From Oryzicola mucosus (GTDB lineage: Bacteria > Pseudomonadota > Alphaproteobacteria > Rhizobiales > Rhizobiaceae): a stretch of 64,000 bases of DNA. The translations under genes and the position numbers were made by a program. Each line of letters starts with the position of its first letter. Position 1 is the stretch's first letter. The stretch lies in NCBI RefSeq assembly GCF_014534685.1, contig NZ_JACVVX010000003.1, forward strand, positions 62,001-126,000. Direction: 5' to 3'. Positions 53,356 through 63,674 of the stretch are shown piece by piece. The notes under the pieces were generated by a model, which was given only the letters and a program-made list of their open reading frames with translations, was not told the origin of the DNA and searched no databases.

Positions 53356-55566
53356 TCACGTAGCCTCGTCCAATCCGTCGATCACCTTATCGAGCGTCGC
53401 AGGCAACTGTCTTACGCGAACACCGCAGGCATTGTAGATCGCATTGACGATGGATCCGGCTGCGCCGCAAATGCCCAACTCGCCGATACCCTTTGCCTGC
53501 AGTGGATTGGCCCACTCGTCGCGTTCTTCCAGCAGTACGACCTCGATCTGGGGCACGTCGGCATTCACCGGCAAATGGTACTCGGCAAAGTCGTGATTGA
53601 CCATGTGGCCGTCGCGGCGGTCATGGATGAGTTCTTCAGTCAATGCCATGCCGATGCCAAAGGTCATGCCGCCTAGACATTGCGAGCGCGCTGTCTTTGC
53701 ATTCAGAATGCGTCCCGCTGCGAACACGCCGAGCATGCGCCGCAGCCGCGTCTCGCCGGTAACGCTGTTGACGCCTACCTCGGCGAAATAGCTGCCATAG
53801 GTTGCCTGACGCACTTTCTTTTCGGCTTTGCCTGGTTGGACGTGGCCTTCGCCCACCAGCGTGTCGCCGTCGAGTACGTCGCGTAAAGCGATGCGCTTGT
53901 TGCCGACGATGGCGTATCCGCCCTTCAAGGTCATGTCCGCATCTTCACAATTCAGCTTCTTGCAAAGCTGACGGCGGATTTCCTCGCAGCCGAGCAACAC
54001 CGCCGTTCCGTTGGATGCGGCACCGAAAGAACCGCCTGAGCCGGACGCAGGAGGAAACTCCGTATCGCCCAGACGCGTTTCGACATCCTCCATCGGCAGG
54101 CCGAGCATCTCGCCGGCAATCTGGCCAAGAATCGCATAGGTCCCCGTACCGATGTCGGTCATATCGGTTTCGATCATGGCGCGGCCATCGGCGGAGAGGG
54201 TCACTCGGGCTTTGGATTCGATCAGCATGTTGACGCGTACGGCAGACGCCATGCCCATGCCGACGAACCATTCGCCATCTCGGGTCGACCGCGGCTTGGG
54301 ATTGCGCTTATCCCAACCGAAACGGCGTGCGCCCTCGTCAAGCGCTTCCGCCAGTGCATGCGACGAGAAGGGGATTTGATCGGTAGGATCCTGATCAGGA
54401 ATGTTCTTCTTGCGCAGTTCAACAGGGTCGATACCCGCTTTTTCCGCCAATTCGTCCATGGCGATTTCCAGTACCGTCAGTCCAACGGCCTCGCCCGGTG
54501 CGCGAACGGAGCCGGCGCAGGTACGGTGGATGCGCGCGATCTTGTGCACAATCTCACGGTTTTCACCGCGATAAAGGAACGGTGTGGCCTGCGTCACCGG
54601 CTCGGAAAAGTCTTCGCCGGGCAGGTTGGAGACCAACGCCTCATGACCGATCCCCGTCAAAAGACCGTTCTCGTCCGCGGCAAGCCTGATGCGCTGGTTC
54701 GTTTCGGAACGACGCATCGTCGTTTCGAAGACCTGTTGCCGCGTCATTGACACCGCCACCGGAACACCGAGTTCCTTTGAAGCCAGAGCCGCGGCCACCG
54801 CCTCAGGCGAAATGCCCAGCTTGGCACCGAAACCGCCGCCGACATAAGGCGCGAGAATGCGGACGTTCTTCTCCGAAATGCCGAGCGCATCGGCCAGTTC
54901 GGCCTTGTTATAGGCCAACATCTGATAACTGCCGCGCAAAGTGACGCTGTCGCCATGCCAGTGCGCTACAGATGCGTGCGGCTCCATTGCGGCACTTGAA
55001 TGGCCGGGCGTTGTATAATGCTGATCCACGGAGAAGGCGGCCTTTTTCATAGCCTCGTCGAGATCGCCGATGAGAACCTGCTCCTTCTTCGGCATCTCGA
55101 CAGATGCATCGGGGTCGTGCGGATTGACAACCGCATCGCCTTTGGCTTCCAGGGTCAGGCGTAACGCCAGGGCGCCATGTCGGGCCTGTTCGAGCGTGTC
55201 GGCGACTACAAGAGCGACGGGCTGGCCGAAATAAGCAATGTCGTCGGAGCCCTGAACCGGGGCCTTGCCGGCCATGCCTTGGGCGGGGTTGCGCAGCATG
55301 CGCTTGCCGGTGATGACTGTGCGGATGCCAGGCAAGGCCCTCACTGCCTCGGTATCCAGGTCGCGCAATTTGCCGTGGGTAATCGTGGCGCGGACGAGAA
55401 CGCCGTGACACACATCGTCCGGCAGGACATCCATGGCATAGCTTGCCTTGCCGGAAACCTTGAGCTTGCCCTCGGGCCGGTCCGTTGGCGTGCCGACCAA
55501 GCCTTGCACCATGTCGTCGAGCCGGTAGCGGTCGTCACGGTCGTCCATCTTGAGATGAAGGGTCAT
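53356..55566 (-). CDS. paoC: Aldehyde oxidoreductase, molybdenum-binding subunit (PaoC-like)
   Basis: The 736-residue xanthine-dehydrogenase-family large subunit carries GKASYAMDVLPDDVCHGVLV, YVGGGFGAKLGIS, the MCD-binding GSGGSFGAASNGTAVLL and the catalytic Glu in QAKGIGELGICGAAG. It should oxidise aldehydes at a molybdenum-cytosine-dinucleotide centre and pass electrons to the partner subunits. It is the last gene of a three-gene run and lies four bases from the FAD subunit gene. No maturation factor (PaoD/XdhC) is seen in the window. Confidence 0.88.
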   Translation of the reverse strand: MTLHLKMDDRDDRYRLDDMVQGLVGTPTDRPEGKLKVSGKASYAMDVLPDDVCHGVLVRATITHGKLRDLDTEAVRALPGIRTVITGKRMLRNPAQGMAGKAPVQGSDDIAYFGQPVALVVADTLEQARHGALALRLTLEAKGDAVVNPHDPDASVEMPKKEQVLIGDLDEAMKKAAFSVDQHYTTPGHSSAAMEPHASVAHWHGDSVTLRGSYQMLAYNKAELADALGISEKNVRILAPYVGGGFGAKLGISPEAVAAALASKELGVPVAVSMTRQQVFETTMRRSETNQRIRLAADENGLLTGIGHEALVSNLPGEDFSEPVTQATPFLYRGENREIVHKIARIHRTCAGSVRAPGEAVGLTVLEIAMDELAEKAGIDPVELRKKNIPDQDPTDQIPFSSHALAEALDEGARRFGWDKRNPKPRSTRDGEWFVGMGMASAVRVNMLIESKARVTLSADGRAMIETDMTDIGTGTYAILGQIAGEMLGLPMEDVETRLGDTEFPPASGSGGSFGAASNGTAVLLGCEEIRRQLCKKLNCEDADMTLKGGYAIVGNKRIALRDVLDGDTLVGEGHVQPGKAEKKVRQATYGSYFAEVGVNSVTGETRLRRMLGVFAAGRILNAKTARSQCLGGMTFGIGMALTEELIHDRRDGHMVNHDFAEYHLPVNADVPQIEVVLLEERDEWANPLQAKGIGELGICGAAGSIVNAIYNACGVRVRQLPATLDKVIDGLDEAT

Positions 55567-55570
55567 CGGG

Positions 55571-56548
55571 TCAGCCTTCCGTCAGTTCGGTCAGCACGGC
55601 ACACAGTGTGCGATGCAGAAGCTTGATCTTGAATGCATTGTCGCCTTGCGCTTCGGCGTTGCGAAGCAACGTATCGGCGACACGACGAAACAAATCTTGC
55701 GACGGCGCTTCGCCGAGCAGCATCTGTTCGATCTCCGCGTTGCGCCACGGCTTGTGGGCTACGCCGCCGAAGGCGAGGGATGCATGAGCGATCTTGCCGT
55801 CCGACATCTCGATGACGCCGGCAACGGAGACCAACGCAAAGGCATAGGAAGCCCGGTCGCGCACCTTTCGGTAGGTCTGCCGGCTGCCTTTGGCGGGAGG
55901 TATTATGACGGCGGTAATCAGATCGCCGGGCTTCAGTTCGGTTTCGATATGCGGCGTATTGCCGGGCAGACGATAGAAGCTCTCCAACTCCACCGTCCGG
56001 ATATCGCCGGTGGCATTTTCGATCTCGACCTTGGCGTCCAATGCCTGAAGAGCAACTGCCATGTCGCTGGGATGGGTGGCGATACAGTGGTCGCTGGCAC
56101 CGAAAATGGCGTGCAGCCGGGTCGCTCCACCGATGGCCTGACAGCCGCTGCCGGGCTCGCGTTTGTTGCAGGGCATGGCAGTGTCATAGAAATAATAGCA
56201 GCGCGTGCGCTGAAGCAGATTGCCGCCGGTGCTCGCCTTGTTGCGAAGCTGGCCGCTGGCGCCGGCCAGCAATGCGCGGGAAAGAACCGGATAGGTCGAG
56301 CGCACGATTTCATGCGCGGCGAGGTCGCTGTTGCGCACCATGGCGCCGATCCGCAGGCCGCCATCTGCCGTGGTTTCGATGTCGTCCATATCGAGCCGGC
56401 TGATGTCGACAAGTCGCTCGGGCGTCATCACTTCAAGCTTCATCAGGTCGAGCAGGTTGGTACCGCCAGCGATGACGGTGGCGCCGCCTGCGGCCATCGT
56501 TGCCGCTTCATGTCGGGAAGCTGCGCGGGTGTATTCGAAAGGGTTCAT
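55571..56548 (-). CDS. paoB: Aldehyde oxidoreductase, FAD-binding subunit (PaoB-like)
   Basis: The 325-residue FAD subunit of the CO-dehydrogenase medium-chain family has FAD loop [19 protein letters not shown] and [11 protein letters not shown] Cys-rich insertion, [20 protein letters not shown] followed by SGCQA, matches the extra [4Fe-4S] site of PaoB. Met at 56548 (MNPFEYTRA) is preferred because it overlaps the 2Fe-2S gene stop by four bases. Confidence 0.87.
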   Translation of the reverse strand: MNPFEYTRAASRHEAATMAAGGATVIAGGTNLLDLMKLEVMTPERLVDISRLDMDDIETTADGGLRIGAMVRNSDLAAHEIVRSTYPVLSRALLAGASGQLRNKASTGGNLLQRTRCYYFYDTAMPCNKREPGSGCQAIGGATRLHAIFGASDHCIATHPSDMAVALQALDAKVEIENATGDIRTVELESFYRLPGNTPHIETELKPGDLITAVIIPPAKGSRQTYRKVRDRASYAFALVSVAGVIEMSDGKIAHASLAFGGVAHKPWRNAEIEQMLLGEAPSQDLFRRVADTLLRNAEAQGDNAFKIKLLHRTLCAVLTELTEG

Positions 56549-57054
56549 CGTTTGGCGCTCCCTGCCACGTCCATGATGGCATCGACAATGTTGGGGTAGG
56601 CCGAGCAGCGGCAAAGATTGCCGCTCATCCGCTCGGAAATTTCCTCAACCGTCAGGTCCTGTTTCGCGGTGACGTCGGCGCTGACATGGCTTGGCCAGCC
56701 CGCCTCGACTTCGTCCAACATGGCTGTCGCCGAGCAAATCTGGCCGGGGGTGCAGAAGCCGCACTGGAAGCCATCATGGGAGACGAAGGCCTGTTGCAGC
56801 GCCGACAGATGCTCGGGCGTGCCGATCCCTTCTATGGTGACGACCTCGTCGCTGTCATGCATGCAGGCCAGCGACAGACACGAATTGATGCGTCGTCCGT
56901 TGACGATGACTGTGCAGGCACCGCACTGGCCGTGGTCGCAGCCCTTCTTGCTGCCGGTGAGGTTGAGATGGTTGCGCAGCGCATCCAGCAGCGTGGTTCG
57001 CGGGTCGGCGTCCAGATGGCGCAACTGGCCGTTGACGGTCAACGTGGTCTTCAT
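56545..57054 (-). CDS. paoA: Aldehyde oxidoreductase, 2Fe-2S subunit (PaoA-like)
   Basis: The 169-residue iron-sulfur subunit has the plant-type cluster [11 protein letters not shown] with a further Cys in [10 protein letters not shown], and the C-terminal cluster [12 protein letters not shown] with [13 protein letters not shown]. It begins at the ferredoxin domain without a Tat signal, unlike E. coli PaoA, so the complex is probably cytoplasmic. It is the first gene of the run and divergent from the CoA-ligase gene. Confidence 0.9.
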   Translation of the reverse strand: MKTTLTVNGQLRHLDADPRTTLLDALRNHLNLTGSKKGCDHGQCGACTVIVNGRRINSCLSLACMHDSDEVVTIEGIGTPEHLSALQQAFVSHDGFQCGFCTPGQICSATAMLDEVEAGWPSHVSADVTAKQDLTVEEISERMSGNLCRCSAYPNIVDAIMDVAGSAKR

Positions 57055-57382
57055 GAAGGCGCTCCTGCCTGGGTTTAAAACGGCCGGGATGACGGCCTTC
57101 CTGGCTGAATAATTCCTCGCGCGCTGGGTTGTTCCGGGGAAAGAATGGATCGCTGGTTGACGCCGCGCGGGAGAAAAAGCTGGGGGACGCCGAACGGCCG
57201 AAATCCGGGTGCAAGCACGCGCTCCAAAAATTATTACAAGCTTAAACTTTATGGCTTGATAGACGCTGCCGACGATGCGATGCTGACCCTATGAGACGCG
57301 CGCTTGTGGCGGCGTCCTGCCGGTATCGGTTAAGGGCGGAAACATGCTCGGCCGTTCGCTGTGTAACGAATGGGAACTCAAT
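57055..57382. other. Divergent promoter region between paoA and the CoA ligase gene
   Basis: No gene was recognised in this 328-bp stretch. An AT-rich segment at 57225-57251 containing AAGCTT stands out from the GC-rich surroundings and could hold promoter or operator elements for one or both directions. No known box was identified. Confidence 0.4.
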
Positions 57383-59008
57383 ATGCTTGGACCGACGGTT
57401 CACGTCGACAGCTTCGCGCGTGACAATCTCCCCTCGTTTCATGATTGGCCGCAGATCGATCTCGACGGATTCGATTATCCCGAATGGCTGAATGCCGGCG
57501 TCGAACTGACCGACAGAATGGTCGAGCGCGGTTTCGGCGACCGCGTGGCGCTGATCGGAAACGGCCGTCGGCGCACCTACAAGGAACTGAGCGACTGGAC
57601 CAATCGGCTCGCCGCGGCGCTGGTCGCCGATTTCGGCGTCCAACCGGGCAATCGCGTTCTGATCCGCTCCGCCAACAACCCGGCGATGGTCGCCTGCTGG
57701 CTGGCAGCCACCAAGGCGGGTGCCGTGGTGGTCAACACCATGCCAATGCTGAGGGCCGGAGAGCTTTCCAAGATCGTCGACAAGGCCGAGATCACCCACG
57801 CCCTGTGCGACACTCGGCTGATGGACGAGATGGTCGCCTGCGCCAAGGACAGCGTCTTTCTCAAGCAGGTGATCGGCTTCGACGGCACCGCCAACCACGA
57901 TGCCGAACTCGACCGCGCCGCTCTCGACAAGCCCGTGGCTTTCCAGGCGGTGCAAACGGGCCGCGACGATGTCGCACTGCTCGGCTTCACCTCCGGCTCG
58001 ACCGGAATCCCTAAAGCGACGATGCATTTTCATCGCGACATCCTCATCGTCGCTGACGCCTATGCCAAAGAAATTCTCGACGTGCAGCCGGAAGACGTGT
58101 TCGTCGGTTCGCCGCCGCTTGCCTTTACTTTCGGCCTGGGCGGGCTGGCGATCTTCCCGTTGCGGTTTGGCGCGAGCGCGGCTTTGCTCGAAAGTGCAAC
58201 CCCGCCAAACATGATCGACATCATCCAGAAGTACAAAGCAACGATCTGCTTTACCGCGCCCACCGCCTACCGCGCCATGCTGGCCGCGATGGAAGAGGGT
58301 GCAGACCTGTCGTCATTGCGGGTGGCGGTTTCGGCTGGCGAGACTTTGCCTGCGCCGGTCTTCGATCAGTGGGTTGCAAAAACGGGAAAGCCGATCCTCG
58401 ACGGCATCGGCGCGACGGAGATGCTGCATATCTTCATCTCCAATCGCCTCGACGACACGAAGCCGGCCTGCACCGGCAAGCCGCTGAAGGGCTATCGGGC
58501 CAAGGTGGTCGACGACGCCATGAACGAGGTGCCGCGCGGCACTATCGGGATGCTGGCCGTCCGTGGGCCGGTGGGCTGCCGCTATCTCGCCGACGACCGG
58601 CAGAAGGATTACGTCCGCGATGGCTGGAACCTGACGGGCGACAGCTTCGTGCAGGACGAGGACGGCTATTTTCATTTCGCCGCCCGTTCCGACGATATGA
58701 TTGTCTCTGCCGGTTACAACATCGCCGGTCCTGAAGTCGAAGCGGCGTTGCTCAAGCACGAGCATGTCCTGGAATGCGCAGTTATAGGCGTACCGGACGA
58801 AGCACGCGGCCATATTGTCGAGGCGCATGTGGTTTTGAACGGCGATGCCACAGCTTCGGACATGCTGGCGGCGGCGTTGCAGGAACATGTGAAGGGCATC
58901 ATTGCCCCTTACAAATATCCCCGCTCCATCGTCTTCACGCAGGCACTTCCGAAAACGGAGTCTGGAAAGATTCAACGGTTTCGACTGAAGCAGACAACGA
59001 CCGCCTAA
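57383..59008 (+). CDS. Acyl-CoA/aryl-CoA synthetase (benzoate-CoA ligase-like)
   Basis: The 541-residue ANL-superfamily enzyme has P-loop FTSGSTGIPKATMHFHRD, A5-like DGIGATEMLHIF, A7 LTGDSFVQDEDGYF, A8 RSDDMIVSAGYNI and the A10 lysine in LPKTESGKIQRF. The ATEMLHIF form is typical of benzoate and 2-aminobenzoate CoA ligases. It would activate an aromatic or similar carboxylate, perhaps the acid made by the divergent aldehyde oxidoreductase. The ATG at 57383 has GGGA upstream. The exact acid is unknown. Confidence 0.8.
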   Translation: MLGPTVHVDSFARDNLPSFHDWPQIDLDGFDYPEWLNAGVELTDRMVERGFGDRVALIGNGRRRTYKELSDWTNRLAAALVADFGVQPGNRVLIRSANNPAMVACWLAATKAGAVVVNTMPMLRAGELSKIVDKAEITHALCDTRLMDEMVACAKDSVFLKQVIGFDGTANHDAELDRAALDKPVAFQAVQTGRDDVALLGFTSGSTGIPKATMHFHRDILIVADAYAKEILDVQPEDVFVGSPPLAFTFGLGGLAIFPLRFGASAALLESATPPNMIDIIQKYKATICFTAPTAYRAMLAAMEEGADLSSLRVAVSAGETLPAPVFDQWVAKTGKPILDGIGATEMLHIFISNRLDDTKPACTGKPLKGYRAKVVDDAMNEVPRGTIGMLAVRGPVGCRYLADDRQKDYVRDGWNLTGDSFVQDEDGYFHFAARSDDMIVSAGYNIAGPEVEAALLKHEHVLECAVIGVPDEARGHIVEAHVVLNGDATASDMLAAALQEHVKGIIAPYKYPRSIVFTQALPKTESGKIQRFRLKQTTTA

Positions 59009-59150
59009 GGTTTAGCTGTTCACAGATCCTAAGGTTCAATTGCGACAGTGGACGTCTCCCGGCAAGTATGGGAGGTAACGAGACAATCGATGACATCGCC
59101 GGCAATCTTGCCAGAGGGTGCGTCAAGAGAACAAAAATGGGAGCTCTACG

Positions 59151-60287
59151 ATGAAGAATTTGCTTTCCGCCGCCACGCTCGCCCTCGCCGTCGGCGCATC
59201 CGGCCTTGCCGTGGCCGAGCCGGTGAAGATCGGTATGATCACCACCCTGTCGGGCGGCGGCGCTGGGCTGGGCGTCGACACCCGCGACGGCTTCATGCTG
59301 GCCATCAAGCAGTCCGGCAACAAGGACATCGAGGTCATCACCGAGGACGATGGGCAGAAGCCTGAACTGGCCGTGCAGATCGCCGACAAGATGATCCAGA
59401 GCGATCAGGTAGACATCCTCACCGGTATCGTCTGGTCGAACCTCCTGATGGCAGTGGCGCCGAGCGCGGTGGCACAGGGCAAGTTCTACGTTTCGACCAA
59501 TGCGGCGCCGGCTGCGTTGGCGGGCGCCAACTGCAACCCGCTCTATTTCAACGCCGCCTACCAGAACGACAACCTTCACGAGGCCATGGGCGAATACGCC
59601 AACAAGGACTACAAGAAGCTGTTCATCATGGCGCCCAACTATCCGGCCGGCAAGGATTCGCTGACCGGCTTCAAGCGCTACTTCAAGGGTGAGCTGGCGG
59701 CTGAAGTCTACACCCAGGTCGGCCAGACCGACTATGCGGCTGAAATCGCCCAGATCAGGGCTTCCGGCGCAGATGGCGTCTTCGCCTTTCTGCCCGGTGG
59801 CATGGGCATTGCCTTCATGAAGCAGTATGCGCAGTCGGGCGTAAACATCCCAATCATGGGACCCGGCTTCTCATTCAGCCAGGACGTGCTGCCGGCAATC
59901 GGTGATGCAGCCCTGGGCGTCAAGGCGTCGGGCCAGTGGGTCAAGGATCTCGACAACGAAGCCAACAAGAAGTTCGTGGCCGACTTCCAGAAGGAATACA
60001 ACCGCCTGCCGTCGCTCTATGCGGTGCAGGCTTATGATGCTGCCCAGCTCATCCTGTCGGCGGCCGCGAATGCTGACGTGAAAGACACCGAAGCCTTCCG
60101 CGCGGAACTTCTCAAGGCCGACATCAAGTCGCCGCGCGGCAACTTCAAGTTCAACACAAACCAGCATCCCATCCAGGATATCTACGTCACCGAAGTGACC
60201 AAGGAAGGCGACGTGCTGACCAACAAGACGGTGGAGAAGATCTTTACCGACCATGGCGACGCCTATGCCAAAGACTGCAAGATGTAA
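59151..60287 (+). CDS. Liv-type ABC transporter substrate-binding protein
   Basis: A 378-residue periplasmic protein of the branched-chain amino-acid/aromatic-acid class with signal peptide ATLALAVGASGLAVA. It shows IGMITTLSGGGAGLGVDTRD, AVQIADKMIQSDQVDILTG and PSLYAVQAYDAAQLI. GGGAG precedes the ATG by 7 bases. Given the adjacent CoA ligase, an aromatic or organic acid is a likelier ligand than leucine, but this is inference. Confidence 0.83.
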   Translation: MKNLLSAATLALAVGASGLAVAEPVKIGMITTLSGGGAGLGVDTRDGFMLAIKQSGNKDIEVITEDDGQKPELAVQIADKMIQSDQVDILTGIVWSNLLMAVAPSAVAQGKFYVSTNAAPAALAGANCNPLYFNAAYQNDNLHEAMGEYANKDYKKLFIMAPNYPAGKDSLTGFKRYFKGELAAEVYTQVGQTDYAAEIAQIRASGADGVFAFLPGGMGIAFMKQYAQSGVNIPIMGPGFSFSQDVLPAIGDAALGVKASGQWVKDLDNEANKKFVADFQKEYNRLPSLYAVQAYDAAQLILSAAANADVKDTEAFRAELLKADIKSPRGNFKFNTNQHPIQDIYVTEVTKEGDVLTNKTVEKIFTDHGDAYAKDCKM

Positions 60288-60296
60288 GGGCACCTT

Positions 60297-61220
60297 GTGA
60301 CCTTTGCACTTGCTCTCGAGCAGTTGCTGAACGGCCTGCAGCTCGGCGTCATGTTGTTTCTCATGGCTGCCGGGCTGACGCTGATTTTCGGCGTCATGGG
60401 TCTCATCAATCTTGCCCACGGCTCGCTTTACATGGTCGGCGCCTTCGCCTGCGCCACCGTGGCGGCGTGGACGGGCTCGTTCTGGCTCGGGTTGTTCGCC
60501 AGCCTTGCCTGCGCCGCGGCGGCGGGTGCAATCGTCGAATTGCTGGTTATCCGCAGGCTTTACGACCGGGATCATCTCGACCAGGTGCTGGCGACCTTCG
60601 CGCTGATCCTGATCTTTTCCGAGGGAACCCGCTGGATGTTTGGCTCGTTCCCGCTTTATCTCGACATCCCACCGCTGCTGCAGGGGGCGGTGCCGCTCCC
60701 CGGCGGCACGCAATACCCGCTCTATCGCCTCGCCATCATCGCGGCCGGCGCGTTGGTGGCGTTTGCGCTGTATCTTCTCATCTCGCGGACCCGGCTCGGC
60801 ATCCGCATCAGGGCTGGCGAAAGCGATCGCGAAATGATCGGCGCACTCGGGGTCGACATCCGCACGCTCTACACCGTCGTGTTCGCGTTGGGAGCGGCCC
60901 TTGCCGGCTTTGCCGGCGCTATGGTTGGCGCTCTGCAATCGGTGCAGGTCGGCATGGGAGAGCCGGTGCTGATCCTGGCTTTCGTGGTTATCGTCATCGG
61001 CGGCATCGGCTCCATCAAAGGTGCGCTTCTAGGCGCGCTCCTGGTCGGCGTGGTCGACACGATGGGCCGTTTTCTGCTGCCGAAACTCTTCGTGCTGTTC
61101 GTGCCGCCTTCGCAGGCCGGCATGATTGGCGGAGCGCTGGCCTCCATGCTGATCTACATCGTGATGGCCTTGATCCTTGCCGTGAAGCCGCGCGGCCTTT
61201 TTCCGCCGGCGCATGCGTGA
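60297..61220 (+). CDS. Liv-type ABC transporter permease (LivH-like)
   Basis: The 307-residue permease has about eight hydrophobic segments, the LivH start region LTLIFGVMGLINLAHGSLYM and the coupling segment GIRIRAGESDREMIGALGVD. The start is a GTG at 60297, nine bases after the binding-protein gene. Confidence 0.88.
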   Translation: MTFALALEQLLNGLQLGVMLFLMAAGLTLIFGVMGLINLAHGSLYMVGAFACATVAAWTGSFWLGLFASLACAAAAGAIVELLVIRRLYDRDHLDQVLATFALILIFSEGTRWMFGSFPLYLDIPPLLQGAVPLPGGTQYPLYRLAIIAAGALVAFALYLLISRTRLGIRIRAGESDREMIGALGVDIRTLYTVVFALGAALAGFAGAMVGALQSVQVGMGEPVLILAFVVIVIGGIGSIKGALLGALLVGVVDTMGRFLLPKLFVLFVPPSQAGMIGGALASMLIYIVMALILAVKPRGLFPPAHA

Positions 61221-61229
61221 GATCGTGAC

Positions 61230-62201
61230 ATGAGCCGCGAAACCGTCGTCAACTTCATCCTGGCAGCCTTGTTGCTCGCGGTGCCACTTCTCGCCAACGC
61301 TGTCGGCCAGCCCTTCTACATCACGCTTGCCACGCGCATCGCCATCCTTGCCCTCGCCGCTACGGGGCTCAACCTGGCGCTTGGCCTCGGCGGGCTGGTC
61401 TCCTTCGGCCATGCGGCGTTCTTCGGCATCGGCGGCTATGCCGCAGGCATTTTGGCGACGCATGGCTTTTCGGGCGAACCGCTGGTCTTCGGACTGTCGG
61501 GCACCAACCAGATGCTTGTCATCTGGATTGTCGCAGCGGTGACGGCTGGTCTCGCCGGCCTTGCCATCGGTGCAATCAGCCTGCGCACCTCGGGCGTCTA
61601 TTTCATCATGATCACGCTGGCCTTCGCACAGATGGTCTATTATTTTGCGGTGTCGTGGCCTGCCTATGGCGGCGAGGACGGGCTTTCGATCCTCGTCCGC
61701 AACCAGTTTCCGGGCGTCAGCACGATGCGACCGCTGAGCTTCTTCCTGATCTGCTACGTGGTCCTCCTGGCCGCCATAGGCCTGTTCGCGCTGATCCGCG
61801 CATCGCGTTTTGGCTCTGCCTTGCAGGCGGCGCGGCAGAACCCGGTGCGCGTTGCTACCGTCGGCATCAGGCCGTTTCGCATCCGCCTGACGGCGTTTGC
61901 CATCTCGGCAATGATGACCGCTCTCGCAGGCGCGCTGTTTGCTGATTTAAACCGTTTCGTCAGCCCCTCGATGCTGTCGTGGCATATGTCGGGCGAATTG
62001 ATCGTTCTGATCATTTTAGGCGGTACGGGACGCCTCTTCGGACCGCTGGCGGGAGCGGCCCTTTACGTGATCATCGAATACGCGCTGGGCGGCATTACGG
62101 AGCGTTGGCAGTTCTTCCTCGGATTGATCCTTTTGGGCGTTGTGTTGTTTGCGCGGGGCGGGCTGCTGGGCTTCATCGCCGGAAAGGCGCGCCATGGTTG
62201 A
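61230..62201 (+). CDS. Liv-type ABC transporter permease (LivM-like)
   Basis: The 323-residue permease shows LNLALGLGGLVSFGHAAFFG and LQAARQNPVRVATVGIRPF, standard LivM features. It pairs with the LivH-like subunit. Its stop overlaps the ATPase start by eight bases. Confidence 0.88.
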   Translation: MSRETVVNFILAALLLAVPLLANAVGQPFYITLATRIAILALAATGLNLALGLGGLVSFGHAAFFGIGGYAAGILATHGFSGEPLVFGLSGTNQMLVIWIVAAVTAGLAGLAIGAISLRTSGVYFIMITLAFAQMVYYFAVSWPAYGGEDGLSILVRNQFPGVSTMRPLSFFLICYVVLLAAIGLFALIRASRFGSALQAARQNPVRVATVGIRPFRIRLTAFAISAMMTALAGALFADLNRFVSPSMLSWHMSGELIVLIILGGTGRLFGPLAGAALYVIIEYALGGITERWQFFLGLILLGVVLFARGGLLGFIAGKARHG

Positions 62202-62943
62202 GCCGGTCCTGCAAATCTCCGACCTGGTCAAGTCCTTTGGCGCGCTGCGCGCCACTGATGGCGTGACACTCGACCTGCATCCCGGCGAGATACACGCGCT
62301 GATCGGCCCGAACGGCGCCGGCAAGTCGACGTTGATCCACCAGATTTGCGGCACGGTGCGGCAGGATTCCGGCACCATCCGCTTCGCTGGGCAAGACATC
62401 GGCGGGCTTGGCGTTGCCGAGCGCGCACAACGCGGCCTTGGACGCACGTTCCAGGTCTCATCGCTGGCGCCTGAATTCTCCGCACTGCGCAACGTCATGC
62501 TCGCCGTTCAGGCCAAACAGGGATCGAGCTTCCGCTTCTTCAAGCCGGCGATGCTTGACCGCTCGCTGACCGAACCCGCCATGACGGTACTCGACCGGGT
62601 GGGGCTTGCCGAGCGGGCGCGGATACCGGCGTCGGAACTGTCGCATGGCGAGCGGCGGCAGCTTGAAATCGCCATTGCGCTGGCACTTGGTTCCCGCGCC
62701 TTCCTGCTCGACGAGCCGATGGCCGGCATGGGGCCGGAGGGGTCCAAGACGTTGACCCGCTTTCTCGACCGCCTGCGCCAGGAAGCGCCGATCCTTCTGG
62801 TTGAGCACGACATGGACGCCGTCTTCGCACTCGCCGACCGGATTTCGGTGCTGGTCTATGGCCGCATCATCGCCACGGGCACCGTGGAGGACATCCGCCG
62901 GGACCCGGCCGTGCGCTCCGCCTACCTCGGAGACCACGACTGA
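62194..62943 (+). CDS. Liv-type ABC transporter ATP-binding protein (LivG-like)
   Basis: The 249-residue ATPase has Walker A GPNGAGKSTLI, signature LSHGERRQLEIAIALA, Walker B AFLLDEPMAGM and H-loop LLVEHDMDAVF. The ATG at 62194 lies inside the end of the LivM-like gene. Its stop shares a base with the next start (TGATG). Confidence 0.9.
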   Translation: MVEPVLQISDLVKSFGALRATDGVTLDLHPGEIHALIGPNGAGKSTLIHQICGTVRQDSGTIRFAGQDIGGLGVAERAQRGLGRTFQVSSLAPEFSALRNVMLAVQAKQGSSFRFFKPAMLDRSLTEPAMTVLDRVGLAERARIPASELSHGERRQLEIAIALALGSRAFLLDEPMAGMGPEGSKTLTRFLDRLRQEAPILLVEHDMDAVFALADRISVLVYGRIIATGTVEDIRRDPAVRSAYLGDHD

Positions 62944-63626
62944 TGCTGCTCGAGGTCAACGACATCGCCACCTATTACGGCTCCAGCCAGGCGCTCTTCG
63001 GCGTCGATCTCGCGCTCGACGAAGGCGAGGTGCTGGCGCTGATGGGCCGCAACGGCATGGGCAAGAGCACCACGATCCGGTCTATCTGCAATCTCAACCC
63101 GCCAAGGAGCGGCACGATAAGCTTCGCCGGCACGTCCACGTCGCGTCAGCCGGCGTTCCGTGTCGCGCGCCGTGGCATCGGCCTGGTGCCGGAAGGGCGC
63201 CGTTGCTTTGCCACGCTGACCGTCTATGAGAACCTGATCGCGGCGGCCCGGCCCGGCCGCTGGACGCTGGAGCGGGTCAATGAGTTGTTTCCACGTCTGG
63301 GCGAGCGGCGCAATCAGCTTTCGCAGACGCTTTCGGGCGGCGAACAGCAGATGCTGGCAATTGGTCGCGCGCTGATGACCAACCCGCGCCTGCTCATTCT
63401 CGACGAGGCGACGGAGGGGCTCGCACCTGTGATCCGGCAGGATATCTGGCGCGCTATCCGGGCGCTGAAATCCGACGGACTGTCGATCCTTCTGGTCGAC
63501 AAGACCCTGTCGGAACTGCTGCCGGTGGCTGACCGCTGTGTCATCCTCGAAAACGGCCGCTCGGTCTGGTCGGGAGAACCCGCTGCCATCGATGACGCCG
63601 TCAAGGACCGCTATCTCGGCATTTGA
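62943..63626 (+). CDS. Liv-type ABC transporter ATP-binding protein (LivF-like)
   Basis: The 227-residue second ATPase has Walker A GRNGMGKSTTI, IGLVPEGRRCFATLTVYENL, signature LSGGEQQMLAIGRAL and Walker B LLILDEATEGL. It completes the five-gene importer. Confidence 0.9.
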   Translation: MLLEVNDIATYYGSSQALFGVDLALDEGEVLALMGRNGMGKSTTIRSICNLNPPRSGTISFAGTSTSRQPAFRVARRGIGLVPEGRRCFATLTVYENLIAAARPGRWTLERVNELFPRLGERRNQLSQTLSGGEQQMLAIGRALMTNPRLLILDEATEGLAPVIRQDIWRAIRALKSDGLSILLVDKTLSELLPVADRCVILENGRSVWSGEPAAIDDAVKDRYLGI

Positions 63627-63674
63627 TGGGTACGGAGGTCGCCTGCCGGGATGGATCGATGGCCTATTTCGTTG

